Shown: piece after piece, positions 30,086 to 38,659 of the stretch
Layout: each line of letters begins with the position of its first letter
Position numbering within the stretch: the first letter of the stretch is position 1
Origin: Nocardia bhagyanarayanae
GTDB taxonomy: Bacteria; Actinomycetota; Actinomycetes; Mycobacteriales; Mycobacteriaceae
Length of the DNA stretch: 64,000 nucleotides
Assembly: GCF_006716565.1 (NCBI RefSeq)
Contig: NZ_VFPG01000001.1
Location: forward strand, 992,001 to 1,056,000
Reading direction: 5' to 3'
Notes under the pieces: generated by a model
What the model was told of the DNA's origin: nothing
Databases searched by the model: none
Seen by the model: only the letters and a program-made list of their open reading frames with translations
Program-made: the position numbers and the translations under genes

Positions 30086-30874
30086 TCACACCAGCACCTT
30101 TCGCGTGATCGCATCGCTCCACAGCAGTCCCGCGCAGGCCAGGCCCACGCCCAGTGGGAGCAGCAGGCTCCCCATCGAGGAGGTGAAAAGGACTCGTAGC
30201 GGGTCTGCTCCCATGAGCTGTCCCAAGGCAAGTCCGAGCACCGGCAGCGTGGACAGGACCGTGGCCGTGGCGCGAGCACCGGCGAGAGCGGCGGTGGCGC
30301 GAGCACGAAAACGAATGCGGCCCCGCAGATCCGCGCGGGCGGCCGTCAGCAGTTCGGCGAGGGCCAGGCCGTGGTCTTCCGCGATCCGCCACGCGTCGGC
30401 GATGCGAGCGAGTTCGGTATCGACCACGGCATCCGGGTCGCGCAGCCCATCGGCGGCGGACCCGCCCAGCTTGCTGCGGGCGGCGCTGACCGCGAAAGCA
30501 CGTGATGCCGCACCGCGAGATTCCGCAGCGGCGACGTCCGCGGCCGCGCTCGGGTGCGCGCCGACTCGCAGTTCGCCGATGACCGCTTCGAGCGCGTCGA
30601 GAAGGTGAGCGCACTCCTCCGCGCGGTGACAGTCGCCGCGAGCCCGCCGCCTACGCAGCCCCACGGTGCCTGCCAGCAGCGCGGCCGCGAGGAAGGTCCC
30701 GACGCCCAACAGCACGGTGGAAACCACACCCAGAACCACCGAGACGCGAAAAACATTGCTGTAGTCCGCCTTTCGCGCACCATTCACCGAGAACAGCCCA
30801 CGAAACCGCCGTTCCGCACCCGCACCAGGCACGAGCAGCACCGCGAGCGCCAGGCACAACATCGCCGCTGTCAT
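30086..30874 (-). CDS. tadB: Type II secretion F-domain protein, TadB-like
   Basis: 262 residues from ATG 30874 (MTAAMLCLALAVLLVPGAG). Three N-terminal hydrophobic stretches surround the leader region, a T2SSF domain follows (LLDALEAVIGELRVGAHPSAA ... IAEDHGLALAELLTAARADL) and a C-terminal pair of membrane helices closes the protein. Partner of TadC. Its ATG overlaps the stop of a 28-codon mini-ORF, itself coupled to tadA, so translation of tadA and tadB may be linked through it. Confidence 0.88.
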   Translation of the reverse strand: MTAAMLCLALAVLLVPGAGAERRFRGLFSVNGARKADYSNVFRVSVVLGVVSTVLLGVGTFLAAALLAGTVGLRRRRARGDCHRAEECAHLLDALEAVIGELRVGAHPSAAADVAAAESRGAASRAFAVSAARSKLGGSAADGLRDPDAVVDTELARIADAWRIAEDHGLALAELLTAARADLRGRIRFRARATAALAGARATATVLSTLPVLGLALGQLMGADPLRVLFTSSMGSLLLPLGVGLACAGLLWSDAITRKVLV

Positions 30875-30957
30875 TGCCGAACCCACCCCGCCAGGGGGTC
30901 CACACATGCGCCCTCGGTCAGTGCAGCCAGCGCCACCCCCAACATCGCCGCGCTCAT
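30871..30957 (-). CDS. 28-codon mini-ORF bridging tadA and tadB
   Basis: The frame starts at ATG 30957, which overlaps the tadA TGA as ATGA, and ends in a TGA at 30871-30873 that overlaps the tadB ATG, again as ATGA. The peptide starts [16 protein letters not shown], an echo of the tadB start MTAAMLCLALAVLLVPG, and the DNA around both ATGs is nearly identical over about 20 bp (83 bp apart). It is probably a duplicated initiation region acting in translational coupling rather than a functional protein. Confidence 0.45.
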   Translation of the reverse strand: MSAAMLGVALAALTEGACVDPLAGWVRQ

Positions 30958-32141
30958 AGCGGGGCCCGTTCCGCCAGAAGACCTTCCAACGCCCCCGCTC
31001 CCGGCACCGCCCCACCATCGGCCCGCCAAGCGGCGACGATCCGCACCCTCCCGCTCTCCGCACGGTCGAGCACCCCGATCTCCCGCAGTCCACGCGAACC
31101 GTCCGACCGGCGCTCCACATGCAGCACCACTTGGACCGCGGCGGTGAGTTGACTGTGTAAGGCCGCGCGGTCCATGCCGCCGAGCGCCGCCAGGGCTTCC
31201 AGACGGGCGGGCACTTCGCGCGGGGAGTTCGCGTGGACGGTGCCCGCGCCGCCGTCGTGGCCGGTGTTCAGCGCGGTCAGCAGGTCGACCACCTCGGCGC
31301 CGCGCACCTCGCCGACGACGATCCGGTCCGGTCGCATGCGCAGCGCCTGCCGCACCAGGTCGCGGACCGTCACCACGCCGACGCCCTCGACGTTCGCCGT
31401 GCGCGCGACGAGGCGAACCACGTGCGGGTGCGGCGGCGCGAGTTCGGCCGCGTCCTCGACGCACACGATCCGCTCGCGGGCATCGACCTTGGCGAGCAGT
31501 CCGGACAACAGCGTGGTCTTTCCCGCGCCCGTGCCGCCCACCACGAGAAAGGCGAGCCGAGCCCGAATGATCCGCTCCAGCAGTGTCTTCGCCTCCGACG
31601 GCACCGCGCCGGACGCGGCGAGCGCGTCCAACCCCTGCGTCGCGGGTCGCAGCACCCGCAGTGAGAGACAGGTGCCGCCGTGCGCGATCGGCGCGAGCAC
31701 CGCGTGCAGGCGGACGCCGAACGAATCACCGAGCGCCGCTTCGCTTCCGGTCAATCTGCCGTCCACCCACGGCTGCGCGTCGTCGAGCCTGCGGCCCGCC
31801 GCGAGCGCCAGCCGCTGGGCCAGCCTGCGCACCGCCGCCTCGTCCTGGAACGTGACCGAGGTCTTCTCCAGCCCGTGCCCCCGGTCGATCCAGACCGCGT
31901 CGGGCGCCGTCACCAGCACGTCCGCCACCCGCGGGTCGTGCAGCAGAGGTTCCAGCACTCCCGCGCCGGTCATCTCGGTCTGCAACAGCCGCAGCGCCCG
32001 CAGCAGGTCGGTGTCGCCGAGCACGCCACCCGCTTCGGCGCGAATGGCCGCCGCAACGGCCGCCGGTTCCGGCGCACCGGGCGTGCCCGCCAGCCGTTCG
32101 CGCACGCGATCCAGCAGCTCGGCCGTCACGAGCGCGCTCAC
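30954..32141 (-). CDS. tadA: TadA/CpaF-type pilus assembly ATPase
   Basis: 395 residues. Secretion ATPase with an N-terminal helical domain, Walker A in [17 protein letters not shown], Asp box VCVEDAAEL, His box and Walker [38 protein letters not shown], all intact. It powers Flp pilin assembly or secretion at the membrane. GTG 32141 overlaps the ssd stop (GTGA), so the operon reads ssd-tadA-tadB-tadC-pilin-tadE-tadG-like. Matches Rv3659c. Confidence 0.95.
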   Translation of the reverse strand: MSALVTAELLDRVRERLAGTPGAPEPAAVAAAIRAEAGGVLGDTDLLRALRLLQTEMTGAGVLEPLLHDPRVADVLVTAPDAVWIDRGHGLEKTSVTFQDEAAVRRLAQRLALAAGRRLDDAQPWVDGRLTGSEAALGDSFGVRLHAVLAPIAHGGTCLSLRVLRPATQGLDALAASGAVPSEAKTLLERIIRARLAFLVVGGTGAGKTTLLSGLLAKVDARERIVCVEDAAELAPPHPHVVRLVARTANVEGVGVVTVRDLVRQALRMRPDRIVVGEVRGAEVVDLLTALNTGHDGGAGTVHANSPREVPARLEALAALGGMDRAALHSQLTAAVQVVLHVERRSDGSRGLREIGVLDRAESGRVRIVAAWRADGGAVPGAGALEGLLAERAPL

Positions 32142-33250
32142 CGTCCGCTCCCCACCGTCGGCGCACCGAGCACGGCCAGCACGGCATCGGCCGCGTCCTT
32201 GAGCGGTCCGCGCCGCGGTGTGGGGAGCCCGCCGCGTTCCAAGCGACCCGCGAGACCCCCGTGGGCGCGCACGGCCGCGAGCAGCGGCAGATCGAGCACC
32301 TCGGCCACCTCGCCGCCGCGCAGACCGCCCGGCGCCGGACCCCGAACCACCAAGCCCTGGTTGGGATTCCGCCTGCCGATGAACGCCGCGACGGACTCCG
32401 CCGCCGCCACCGCCCGCAGCGTCGCCCGCACGACCAACACCACCAGATCCGCACGGTCGAGCATCTGCTCCGCGTGCGGGCCGCGCTCGCCGGACACATC
32501 GCAGATCACGAGATCGCCTGCGGCACGGCCTGCTTCGATCACCGCGCGCACCGCACCCGCCCCGATGCGGCTCGGCAATCTACCGGCACCGCCGCGGCCG
32601 CAGGACAGCACGCCGAGCCCCGGCGCCGCCCTCGGCAGCGCGCTGTGCAGTGCCGAGGCCGCGACCCTGCCGTCCTCGACGACCAGGTCCGGCCAGCGGG
32701 GGCCCATACCGGTCTCTATGCCCAACAGCAGGTCGAGACCGCCGCCGAAGGGCGCGCCGTCGACGAGCACCACGTCGCGCCGGAACCCTTCGGCGGCGGC
32801 TCGCAGGGCGGTCGCGGCGGCGAGAACCGAGGCGCCCGCGCCGCCGGATCCACTCGCGAAGGCCACGGCGATGCCGTCGGAAGCACGCCGCTCGCCGTGC
32901 TCAGCAAACTTCTCGACAAGCCCCTCGGCGGCCCCCGGCAGGGCGATGACGCGCTCGGCTCCGACCGCCGCCGCGGCCTGCCACTCGGACAGTCCGGGCT
33001 CCCCGTCGGTCACCAGAACGACGCCGGCCCGCCGGGCACAACCGGCCGCCGCGCACGAGCGCGCGCCCACTGTGTCGAGGATCACCAGGGGCGTTCCGGA
33101 CCAGACATGCCTGCCGACCGGCGGCTCACGCTCGTCGAGCTCGCGTTCCGCGGCCGCCGCCACCCGGCGGACCTCGTCGCGTAACCCGGCATCCCGGATG
33201 AGCACGAGCGCGGGCGAGGTGCGGGCGTTCTGCGCGGCGTCGATATCCAT
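32138..33250 (-). CDS. ssd: Ssd-like MinD/ParA-family protein (septum-site determining; TadZ-like position)
   Basis: 370 residues, ATG 33250. N-terminal receiver-like region ([17 protein letters not shown] ... [25 protein letters not shown]) followed by a deviant MinD/ParA domain: [51 protein letters not shown]. The P-loop lacks the signature and catalytic lysines expected of an active MinD/ParA. Rv3660c affects cell division when overexpressed; in Tad systems this slot is TadZ, which places the pilus at the pole. It is the first gene of the pilus operon. Confidence 0.85.
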   Translation of the reverse strand: MDIDAAQNARTSPALVLIRDAGLRDEVRRVAAAAERELDEREPPVGRHVWSGTPLVILDTVGARSCAAAGCARRAGVVLVTDGEPGLSEWQAAAAVGAERVIALPGAAEGLVEKFAEHGERRASDGIAVAFASGSGGAGASVLAAATALRAAAEGFRRDVVLVDGAPFGGGLDLLLGIETGMGPRWPDLVVEDGRVAASALHSALPRAAPGLGVLSCGRGGAGRLPSRIGAGAVRAVIEAGRAAGDLVICDVSGERGPHAEQMLDRADLVVLVVRATLRAVAAAESVAAFIGRRNPNQGLVVRGPAPGGLRGGEVAEVLDLPLLAAVRAHGGLAGRLERGGLPTPRRGPLKDAADAVLAVLGAPTVGSGR

Positions 33251-33617
33251 GCAGGTCAGCGTGATGCAATTGGCGACTCGCCAGAAGACCCGAGATGCCG
33301 AATGTGGATAACTCCGCCGCTGTGGACAACCGCCGAGCCGACGATGAGGGGGATCCGTCCCCGAAATAGAGGACGGCCCCAGCCGGGGGGGGAGGAGGCT
33401 GGGGCCGTCGGGTTCAGCCCCGGGGGGTCGGGCTGAACGCGCCTGGACCATGTCCAGGTGCCAGCAATACTACACCCAATCCCCGGCCGTCACGCAAGTC
33501 TGTCGGCGAAGAACTTTGCCGTCGCCGCGGCTCCGGCGTCTCCCGGGCAAACTCGTGGCCGCCCCCGCAGACCCGGCCCGGCCACCACCATTTGCATCGC
33601 GTGCATATTCTGAACGG
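33251..33617. other. 367-bp divergent region with two strong hairpins
   Basis: It separates ssd (minus) from the HAD gene (plus). It contains twin GC-rich hairpins at 33372-33409 and 33412-33438. No coding sequence is supported. TATTCT at 33606-33611 serves the HAD gene. Confidence 0.6.
33372..33438. terminator. Twin hairpins between ssd and HAD gene
   Basis: First stem GACGGCCCCAGCC (33372-33384) pairs perfectly with 33397-33409, with a 12-nt G-rich loop. Second stem GTTCAGCCC (33412-33420) pairs with 33430-33438. They form a tandem terminator-like block, but no known gene ends here. Confidence 0.55.
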
Positions 33618-34487
33618 GTGACGGCCGAGGGCGACCAGACAACCGTTTCCGACCACCGGGCGGGCGCCGCGACGACGGCGAACAGCACCCCGAGCAGACG
33701 CGGGCGCGTCGCCGCGTTCTTCGATCTGGACAAAACGGTGATCGCCAAATCGAGCACCTTCGTGTTCAGCAAGCCGTTCTTCGCCCAGGGTCTGCTCAAC
33801 CGCAGAGCGGTGCTGGAGAGCAGCTACGCGCACTTCTTGTTCCTGCTCTCCGGCGCCGACCACGACCAGATGGAGCGCATGCGCGAACATCTCACCAAGA
33901 TGTGCGCGGGCTGGGACGTCGAACAGGTGAAATCCATTGTCGCCGAGACGCTTCACGAGCTGGTCGATCCGCTGATCTACGCCGAGGCCGCGGATCTCAT
34001 CGCCGACCACAAGATTCGGGGCCACGACGTGGTGATCGTCTCGGCCTCGGGCGAGGAGATGGTCGGGCCCATCGCGGAGGCGCTCGGCGCCACGCACACC
34101 GCGGCCACCAGGATGGTCGTCGAGGACGGCAAGTACACCGGCGAGGTCGAGTTCTACTGCTACGGCGCTGGCAAGGTCGAGGCCATCGAAAAGCTTGCCG
34201 CCACAGAGGGTTACGACCTCTCACGCTGCTACGCCTATTCCGATTCGGTGACCGACCTGCCGATGCTGAGCGCCGTCGGCCACCCGACTGCGGTGAACCC
34301 GGATCGCAATCTGCGCCGCGAGGCGGTCGCGCGCGGCTGGCCGATCCTCACCTTCTCCAACCCCGTCTCGCTGTGGGCGCGGTTCCAGTCGCCCTCGTCC
34401 ACCACCCTTGCCGCGACGGCGGCTGTCGGACTCAGCGCGGTGCTGGCCGGAGCCATCAGTTACCGCCTGCTGCGCCGCCGCCGCTGA
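33618..34487 (+). CDS. HAD-IB family phosphatase (SerB-like, Rv3661 homologue)
   Basis: 289 residues from GTG 33618, with TATTCT six nt upstream (leaderless type). HAD motifs: I FFDLDKTVIA, II IVSASGEEMV, III with Lys in GAGKVEAIEKL, and IV YAYSDSVTDLPML. The C-terminus is a hydrophobic helix (TTLAATAAVGLSAVLAGAISYRLL) with a basic RRRR end, so it is probably membrane-tethered. HAD-IB members include phosphoserine and lysophosphatidate-type phosphatases; the substrate is not known. Confidence 0.88.
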   Translation: MTAEGDQTTVSDHRAGAATTANSTPSRRGRVAAFFDLDKTVIAKSSTFVFSKPFFAQGLLNRRAVLESSYAHFLFLLSGADHDQMERMREHLTKMCAGWDVEQVKSIVAETLHELVDPLIYAEAADLIADHKIRGHDVVIVSASGEEMVGPIAEALGATHTAATRMVVEDGKYTGEVEFYCYGAGKVEAIEKLAATEGYDLSRCYAYSDSVTDLPMLSAVGHPTAVNPDRNLRREAVARGWPILTFSNPVSLWARFQSPSSTTLAATAAVGLSAVLAGAISYRLLRRRR

Positions 34488-34500
34488 CGGGGACGGGTAA

Positions 34501-34697
34501 ACCTTCCATGCTGCGGTTCTCCGGGTGGGTACCCGCAACGGAAGGACAGGACCTGCTGATGCGCCGTCTCCGCACAAGAGCACCCGCCCAGCAGGCGCAC
34601 GGACGGGGTGGACCTCTCCGTGGTGCGGCTCTCCGGGTGACTACCTGCAACGGAAAGACAGGACCTGCTTGTACGCCTCCTACGCACAAGAGCACCC
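34501..34697. repeat. Tandem pair of ~85-bp direct repeats
   Basis: Copies at 34501-34585 and 34612-34697, offset 112 bp, share blocks such as CTCCGGGTG, GCAACGGAA, GACAGGACCTGCT and CGCACAAGAGCACCC. By eye they are about four-fifths identical with one 1-nt indel. Confidence 0.85.
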
Positions 34698-35133
34698 CTA
34701 AGGCCCGGCGCTGATCATTGACTGCGTGCCCGAACACGCTCCGCCGCGCTGTTCAGTGGGGCAGCGGAGGGCTTGCCGGAGGGGTCTGCCGACCCGAGGC
34801 CGGGGCGCCCGCGACCAGGCATTTAACCACGAAACGCCGACAGACATGCCGATAATTCAGTGCTTTCTCGACCCTTGAGTGAGCCCGCTCACAGTGGTAG
34901 AAAGGAGGCACGGAAGGACGGAAGGCCAAGGCGGAGCCGGAAGAGAAGGCTCAGTCTCCCATCCCACCCTTCCCAGCACGGACACCAGGCACCCACGCGG
35001 AGCACGCCGCGACAAGGGCAGAAGCGTTGTGGGCCTGCGAGATTCGGATTGTCGACGGCGAAGGCCTCGCACAGGTTGCGGGGATGAACCGGCGGAGTCC
35101 GAATAGTCGCCGAGGCCGCAGAACACAACCCAC

Positions 35134-35203
35134 CTAGCACGCTTGGTAACCCGGTAGTCCGTGCTAGCGGGCGGTGAGGTCGTCAACGACAACGCCGCCC
35201 GCT
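35134..35203 (-). terminator. Two overlapping hairpins downstream of the Fic-like gene
   Basis: CTAGCACG (35134-35141) pairs with 35160-35167; AGCGGGCGG (35166-35174) pairs with 35195-35203 and encloses an inner GTCGT/ACGAC stem. The two share bases 35166-35167. On the minus strand the large one follows the Fic-like stop by 48 bp. Confidence 0.55.
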
Positions 35204-35251
35204 TTGATGTGCAGGGGGAATTCCGAACACCGCGGCACCGAAGCCGAGCCG

Positions 35252-35998
35252 CTACCCCGCCGCCGCGTCCGCGATCGACGTCGCCTCCCTGGCGCCGTCC
35301 TCCAGCGCACCGCAGCAGAAAATCACCCATCCGCCGACCGCGTCCGGCCGACCGGTCCCGAATTCCGCGGCCGCGGCGTCGTACGCCTGCTTGCGCCGCA
35401 ACCAGAACACCTCCGGCACACCCAGGCTGTGCGGGTCGAGCCCCCTTGCCACCGAGACCAACCGCGAGGCCGCGCGCGCGACGATCCCGTCGGCCGTGCC
35501 GAACGGCCGCAGCGCGAGCAGCTCGCCGTGCACCACCGCCGCGACGACGGGCGCGGGCGCTTTCGTGGTCAACACCGTCTGCGCGAGCAGGTCGAGCCGC
35601 TCGGCGACACCCGGATCCGTGCGCGGCCGCCCGAGCAGCTCCTCGTCGGTGACCAGGTCGGCGGCGGCGAGCAGGTGCAACCGGGCCAAGGCCTGGAGCG
35701 GCGCGCGCTGCCAGGTGCCCGCGAGGTTGCGAAGGGCATCGCCGTCGAGCGCCTGCCCGACGCGCAGCGAACCGGCGAGGATCGGATCCCCGACCTGCCC
35801 GTCCGCGGGCAGCTCGGTGCTGCCGCCGTCGATGGCCGCCGAGGACCGGGCCGCACGTACCGCCGCCTCGGCCGCGGTGACCGCCCACCCGCGGCGGTTC
35901 GACTTGTGCCGGTGCACCGCGGCGAGGGCATCGCGGGCGCGGTCGGCGGCGTCGCGCACGCCGGGCAGGTCGACGAGGGGCTGCAGCGGGTCGGTCAC
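35252..35998 (-). CDS. Degenerate Fic-like protein (Rv3662c homologue)
   Basis: 248 residues from GTG 35998; the longer frame upstream overlaps the ABC ATPase gene. The middle has an alpha-helical SSAAIDGG segment, recalling the SS-x-IEG inhibitory/active-site lead of Fic proteins, and ELLALRPFGTADGIVARAASRL, matching the Fic motif HPFxxGNGR with the catalytic His replaced by Arg (RPF) and GNGR by ADGI. A catalytically altered or dead Fic fold is therefore inferred. It follows the dpp operon, 28 bp after dppD, same strand. Confidence 0.65.
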   Translation of the reverse strand: MTDPLQPLVDLPGVRDAADRARDALAAVHRHKSNRRGWAVTAAEAAVRAARSSAAIDGGSTELPADGQVGDPILAGSLRVGQALDGDALRNLAGTWQRAPLQALARLHLLAAADLVTDEELLGRPRTDPGVAERLDLLAQTVLTTKAPAPVVAAVVHGELLALRPFGTADGIVARAASRLVSVARGLDPHSLGVPEVFWLRRKQAYDAAAAEFGTGRPDAVGGWVIFCCGALEDGAREATSIADAAAG

Positions 35999-36026
35999 GA
36001 AAGACGAGGCTACTTGCGCGCCCGCC

Positions 36027-37709
36027 TCACCCCGCGAGCAGATCCCGCCCGGGGATCGCGTCGAGCAGCCTGCGCGTGTAGTCCTCGCGCGGATGGTCGA
36101 AGACCTCCTCGGCGGCCGCTGCCTCGACGACCCGGCCCTGCTGCATGACCAGCACGTCGTCGGCGATCTGGCGCACAACGGCCAGGTCGTGCGAGATGAA
36201 CAGGTACGACAGACCCAGCTCGGCCTGCAGGTCGTTGAGCAGGTTCAGGATCTGCGCCTGCACGAGCACGTCCAGCGCGGACACGGCCTCGTCGCAGACC
36301 ACCACTTCGGGCGACAGCGCGAGCGCCCGCGCGATCGCGACCCGCTGACGCTGACCGCCGGACAGCTCGTTCGGATATCGCCGCTGCACCGAGGCGGGCA
36401 GCGACACCTTGTCCAGCAGATCCCGCACCGTCGCGGCGCGCTCTTTCGGAGTGCCGATCTTGTGCGTGCGCAGCGGCTCCTCGATCGTGCGGAAGATCGA
36501 GTACATCGGGTCGAGCGAGCCGTACGGGTCCTGGAAGATCGCCTGCACCCGTCGGCGAAAGGCGAACGCGCTCTTTGCATCCAGCCTCGCGACATCGCGT
36601 CCGTCGAAGGTCACCGCGCCGGAGGTTGGCGCGAGCAGGCCGAGCACCATCTGCGCGACCGTCGACTTGCCCGAACCGGATTCGCCGACGATGGCCGTAG
36701 TGGTCCCGCGGCGCAGCCGGAAGGACACGTCGTCGACGGCGCGGAGCTCCGAAGACTTCCACGGCGTGCCGCCCCGGATCGGGAACACCTTCGTGAGGCG
36801 CTCGGCGACAACGACATCGACCGACTCGACCGCGGACTGTTCGGCCACCTCCACCGCCTGCTCCCGGATCTCGATCCGCTTGCGCACCGCCGAGAGGCGC
36901 TGCGAGGCGAGCGAGGGCGCGGAGTTCACCAGCTTCTTGGTGTAGGCGTGCTGCGGATCGCGCAGGATGCGCAGCGCGGGACCGGATTCCACCACCCGCC
37001 CGCGGTACATCACCACCAGGTGCTCCGCTCGCTCGGCCGCCAGCCCGAGATCGTGCGTGATGAGCAGGACGGCGGTGCCCAGTTCGCTGGTCAACGAATC
37101 GAGATGGTCGAGAATCTGGTGTTGCACCGTGACGTCCAGCGCCGAAGTCGGCTCGTCCGCGATCAACAGCTTGGGACGACACGACAACCCGATCGCGATC
37201 AGCGCCCGCTGCCGCATGCCGCCGGAGAACTCGTGCGGGTACTGGTTCACCCGGCGCGCGGCATCCGGCATACCGGCTTCCTCGAGCAGTTCGACGGCCC
37301 GCTTGCGCGCGGCGGATCCTTTGGCGATCCCATTGGCCGCCAATGTCTCCCGCACCTGGAAGCCGACCTTCCACACCGGGTTCAGATTGGACATCGGATC
37401 CTGCGGCACCAGCCCGATGCCGCGACCGCGCACCGCCACGATCTCCTTCTTCGACGCCTTGGTGAGATCCTTGCCGTCGAAGACGATCGACCCCGAGGTG
37501 ACCTGACCGGTGCCGGGCAACAGGTCGATGACGGCGTGCGCGGTGGTGGTCTTCCCCGAACCCGACTCCCCGACGATCGCCACGGTCTGCCCCGGGTATA
37601 CGGCGAGGCTGACGTCCTGCACGGCGGGCACCCGCCTGCCTTCGGAGCTGAAACAGACGTTCAGATTGCGGATCTCGAGCAACGGACGGTCCGGCATCGC
37701 GACGCTCAC
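36027..37709 (-). CDS. dppD: Dipeptide ABC transporter, fused double ATP-binding protein
   Basis: 560 residues with two full ABC domains. First: Walker A GESGSGKTTTAH, signature EFSGGMRQRALIAI, Walker B LLIADEPTSALD. Second: GESGSGKSTVAQ, ELSGGQRQRVAIARAL, VVCDEAVSALD (Asp-Glu kept, Pro-Thr replaced by Ala-Val). Each has the oligopeptide C-terminal extension (YTKKLVNSAP and YTRRLLDAIPG). GTG 37709 overlaps the dppC stop; ATG 37697 is an alternative. DppD and DppF functions are fused, as in Rv3663c. Energises peptide uptake. Confidence 0.93.
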   Translation of the reverse strand: MSVAMPDRPLLEIRNLNVCFSSEGRRVPAVQDVSLAVYPGQTVAIVGESGSGKTTTAHAVIDLLPGTGQVTSGSIVFDGKDLTKASKKEIVAVRGRGIGLVPQDPMSNLNPVWKVGFQVRETLAANGIAKGSAARKRAVELLEEAGMPDAARRVNQYPHEFSGGMRQRALIAIGLSCRPKLLIADEPTSALDVTVQHQILDHLDSLTSELGTAVLLITHDLGLAAERAEHLVVMYRGRVVESGPALRILRDPQHAYTKKLVNSAPSLASQRLSAVRKRIEIREQAVEVAEQSAVESVDVVVAERLTKVFPIRGGTPWKSSELRAVDDVSFRLRRGTTTAIVGESGSGKSTVAQMVLGLLAPTSGAVTFDGRDVARLDAKSAFAFRRRVQAIFQDPYGSLDPMYSIFRTIEEPLRTHKIGTPKERAATVRDLLDKVSLPASVQRRYPNELSGGQRQRVAIARALALSPEVVVCDEAVSALDVLVQAQILNLLNDLQAELGLSYLFISHDLAVVRQIADDVLVMQQGRVVEAAAAEEVFDHPREDYTRRLLDAIPGRDLLAG

Positions 37710-38659
37710 CTCTTCCTTGCCTTCGGGTCGAGCGCGTCGCGCACCGCGTCGCCGAGCATGATGAAGCTCAGCACCGTGATGGCCAGCGCGGCGGCGGGGT
37801 AGAACAAAATCGGCGAGGTCCGCAGATCGTTCTTGGCCCTGGCGATGTCGCCGCCCCAGGACACGATGTCGGGCGGCAGACCGACGCCGAGATACGACAG
37901 CGTCGCCTCGGCGACGATGAAAACTCCCAGCCAGATGGTGGATACCACGATGAGCGGTCCCGCCGCGTTGGGCAGTACGTGCCGCACCAGCGTTCCCGTC
38001 CGCGAGACGCCCAACGCCTTCGCCGCCGTGACGTATTCGCTGTTCTTGGCCTCGATGACGGCGCCGCGTGCGATGCGGGCCGCCTGCGGCCAGGTGAACG
38101 AGGCGAGCACCAGAACGACGTTCCACATGGTCGCGGGCCGCAGCATCTGCAGCAGGACGATCGCGGCGAGCACCATCGGAATGGCGTAGAAGATCTCGGC
38201 GATGCGCGAGACGATCTCGTCGAGCACGCCGCCGAAGAACCCGGCCAACGCACCCAGCGTGCCGCCGATCAGCACGAACAACGCGGCCGCCCCGAGCCCG
38301 ACGAGCACCGAGGCGCGTGCGCCGTAGAGGGTGCGGGTGTACACGTCGCAGCCCTGCCGGTCGAAACCGAACGGATGCCCGGGGCGCGGGGGCGCCATGA
38401 TGTCGTCGCCGAGGCACTGGCGCGGGTCCTGATCGGTGAGCAATCCCGGCCACAGCACGACCACCGCCACCGCCACGATCAACAGGACCGCGACGAGGAA
38501 GATCGGATTGCGCCGCAGCTGCCGCCAGGCGTCGCCCCAGATGCTCGTCGGCTCGCCCGAGGCGTCGACGCGGTCGGTGGCCAGCACCTCGACCTCGTCC
38601 GGCGGCGCGACGTAGTACTCCTGGCCGGGCCGGCTCACGTCTTTCTCCAGCTCAGGCAT
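37706..38659 (-). CDS. dppC: Dipeptide ABC transporter permease
   Basis: 317 residues. N-terminal cytoplasmic segment, first helix NPIFLVAVLLIVAVAVVVLWPG, a periplasmic part containing DDIMAPPRPGHPFGFDRQGCDVYTRTLYG typical of DppC, then the BPD_transp_1 domain with the EAA loop REYVTAAKALGVSRTGTLVRHVLPN-like sequence (here EYVTAAKALGVSRTGTLVRH) and final helices. It overlaps dppB by 8 bp and dppD by 4 bp. Confidence 0.95.
   Translation of the reverse strand: MPELEKDVSRPGQEYYVAPPDEVEVLATDRVDASGEPTSIWGDAWRQLRRNPIFLVAVLLIVAVAVVVLWPGLLTDQDPRQCLGDDIMAPPRPGHPFGFDRQGCDVYTRTLYGARASVLVGLGAAALFVLIGGTLGALAGFFGGVLDEIVSRIAEIFYAIPMVLAAIVLLQMLRPATMWNVVLVLASFTWPQAARIARGAVIEAKNSEYVTAAKALGVSRTGTLVRHVLPNAAGPLIVVSTIWLGVFIVAEATLSYLGVGLPPDIVSWGGDIARAKNDLRTSPILFYPAAALAITVLSFIMLGDAVRDALDPKARKR

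Larger units (their letters stand above)
34488..35251. other. 764-bp region with an 85-bp duplication and hairpins
   Basis: No supported gene. It holds two ~85-bp direct repeats (34501-34585 and 34612-34697), a small GTGAGC-CC-GCTCAC palindrome near 34880, and two overlapping hairpins (35134-35167 and 35166-35203) that probably end the minus-strand transcript of the Fic-like gene. Open frames here are Arg/Pro/Ser-rich and have no family similarity. Confidence 0.6.

Noticed and set aside
30871..30957. A sequencing frameshift splitting tadB
   Set aside because: The TadB frame has its own well-placed ATG with overlap to the preceding stop, and the upstream frame's ATG overlaps the tadA stop; the two are alike in sequence, which fits a duplication better than an indel.
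34860..35087. A 75-codon basic protein after the HAD gene
   Set aside because: Arg/Pro/Ser-rich composition, no ribosome site and several overlapping alternatives indicate random open frame in a repeat-rich gap.
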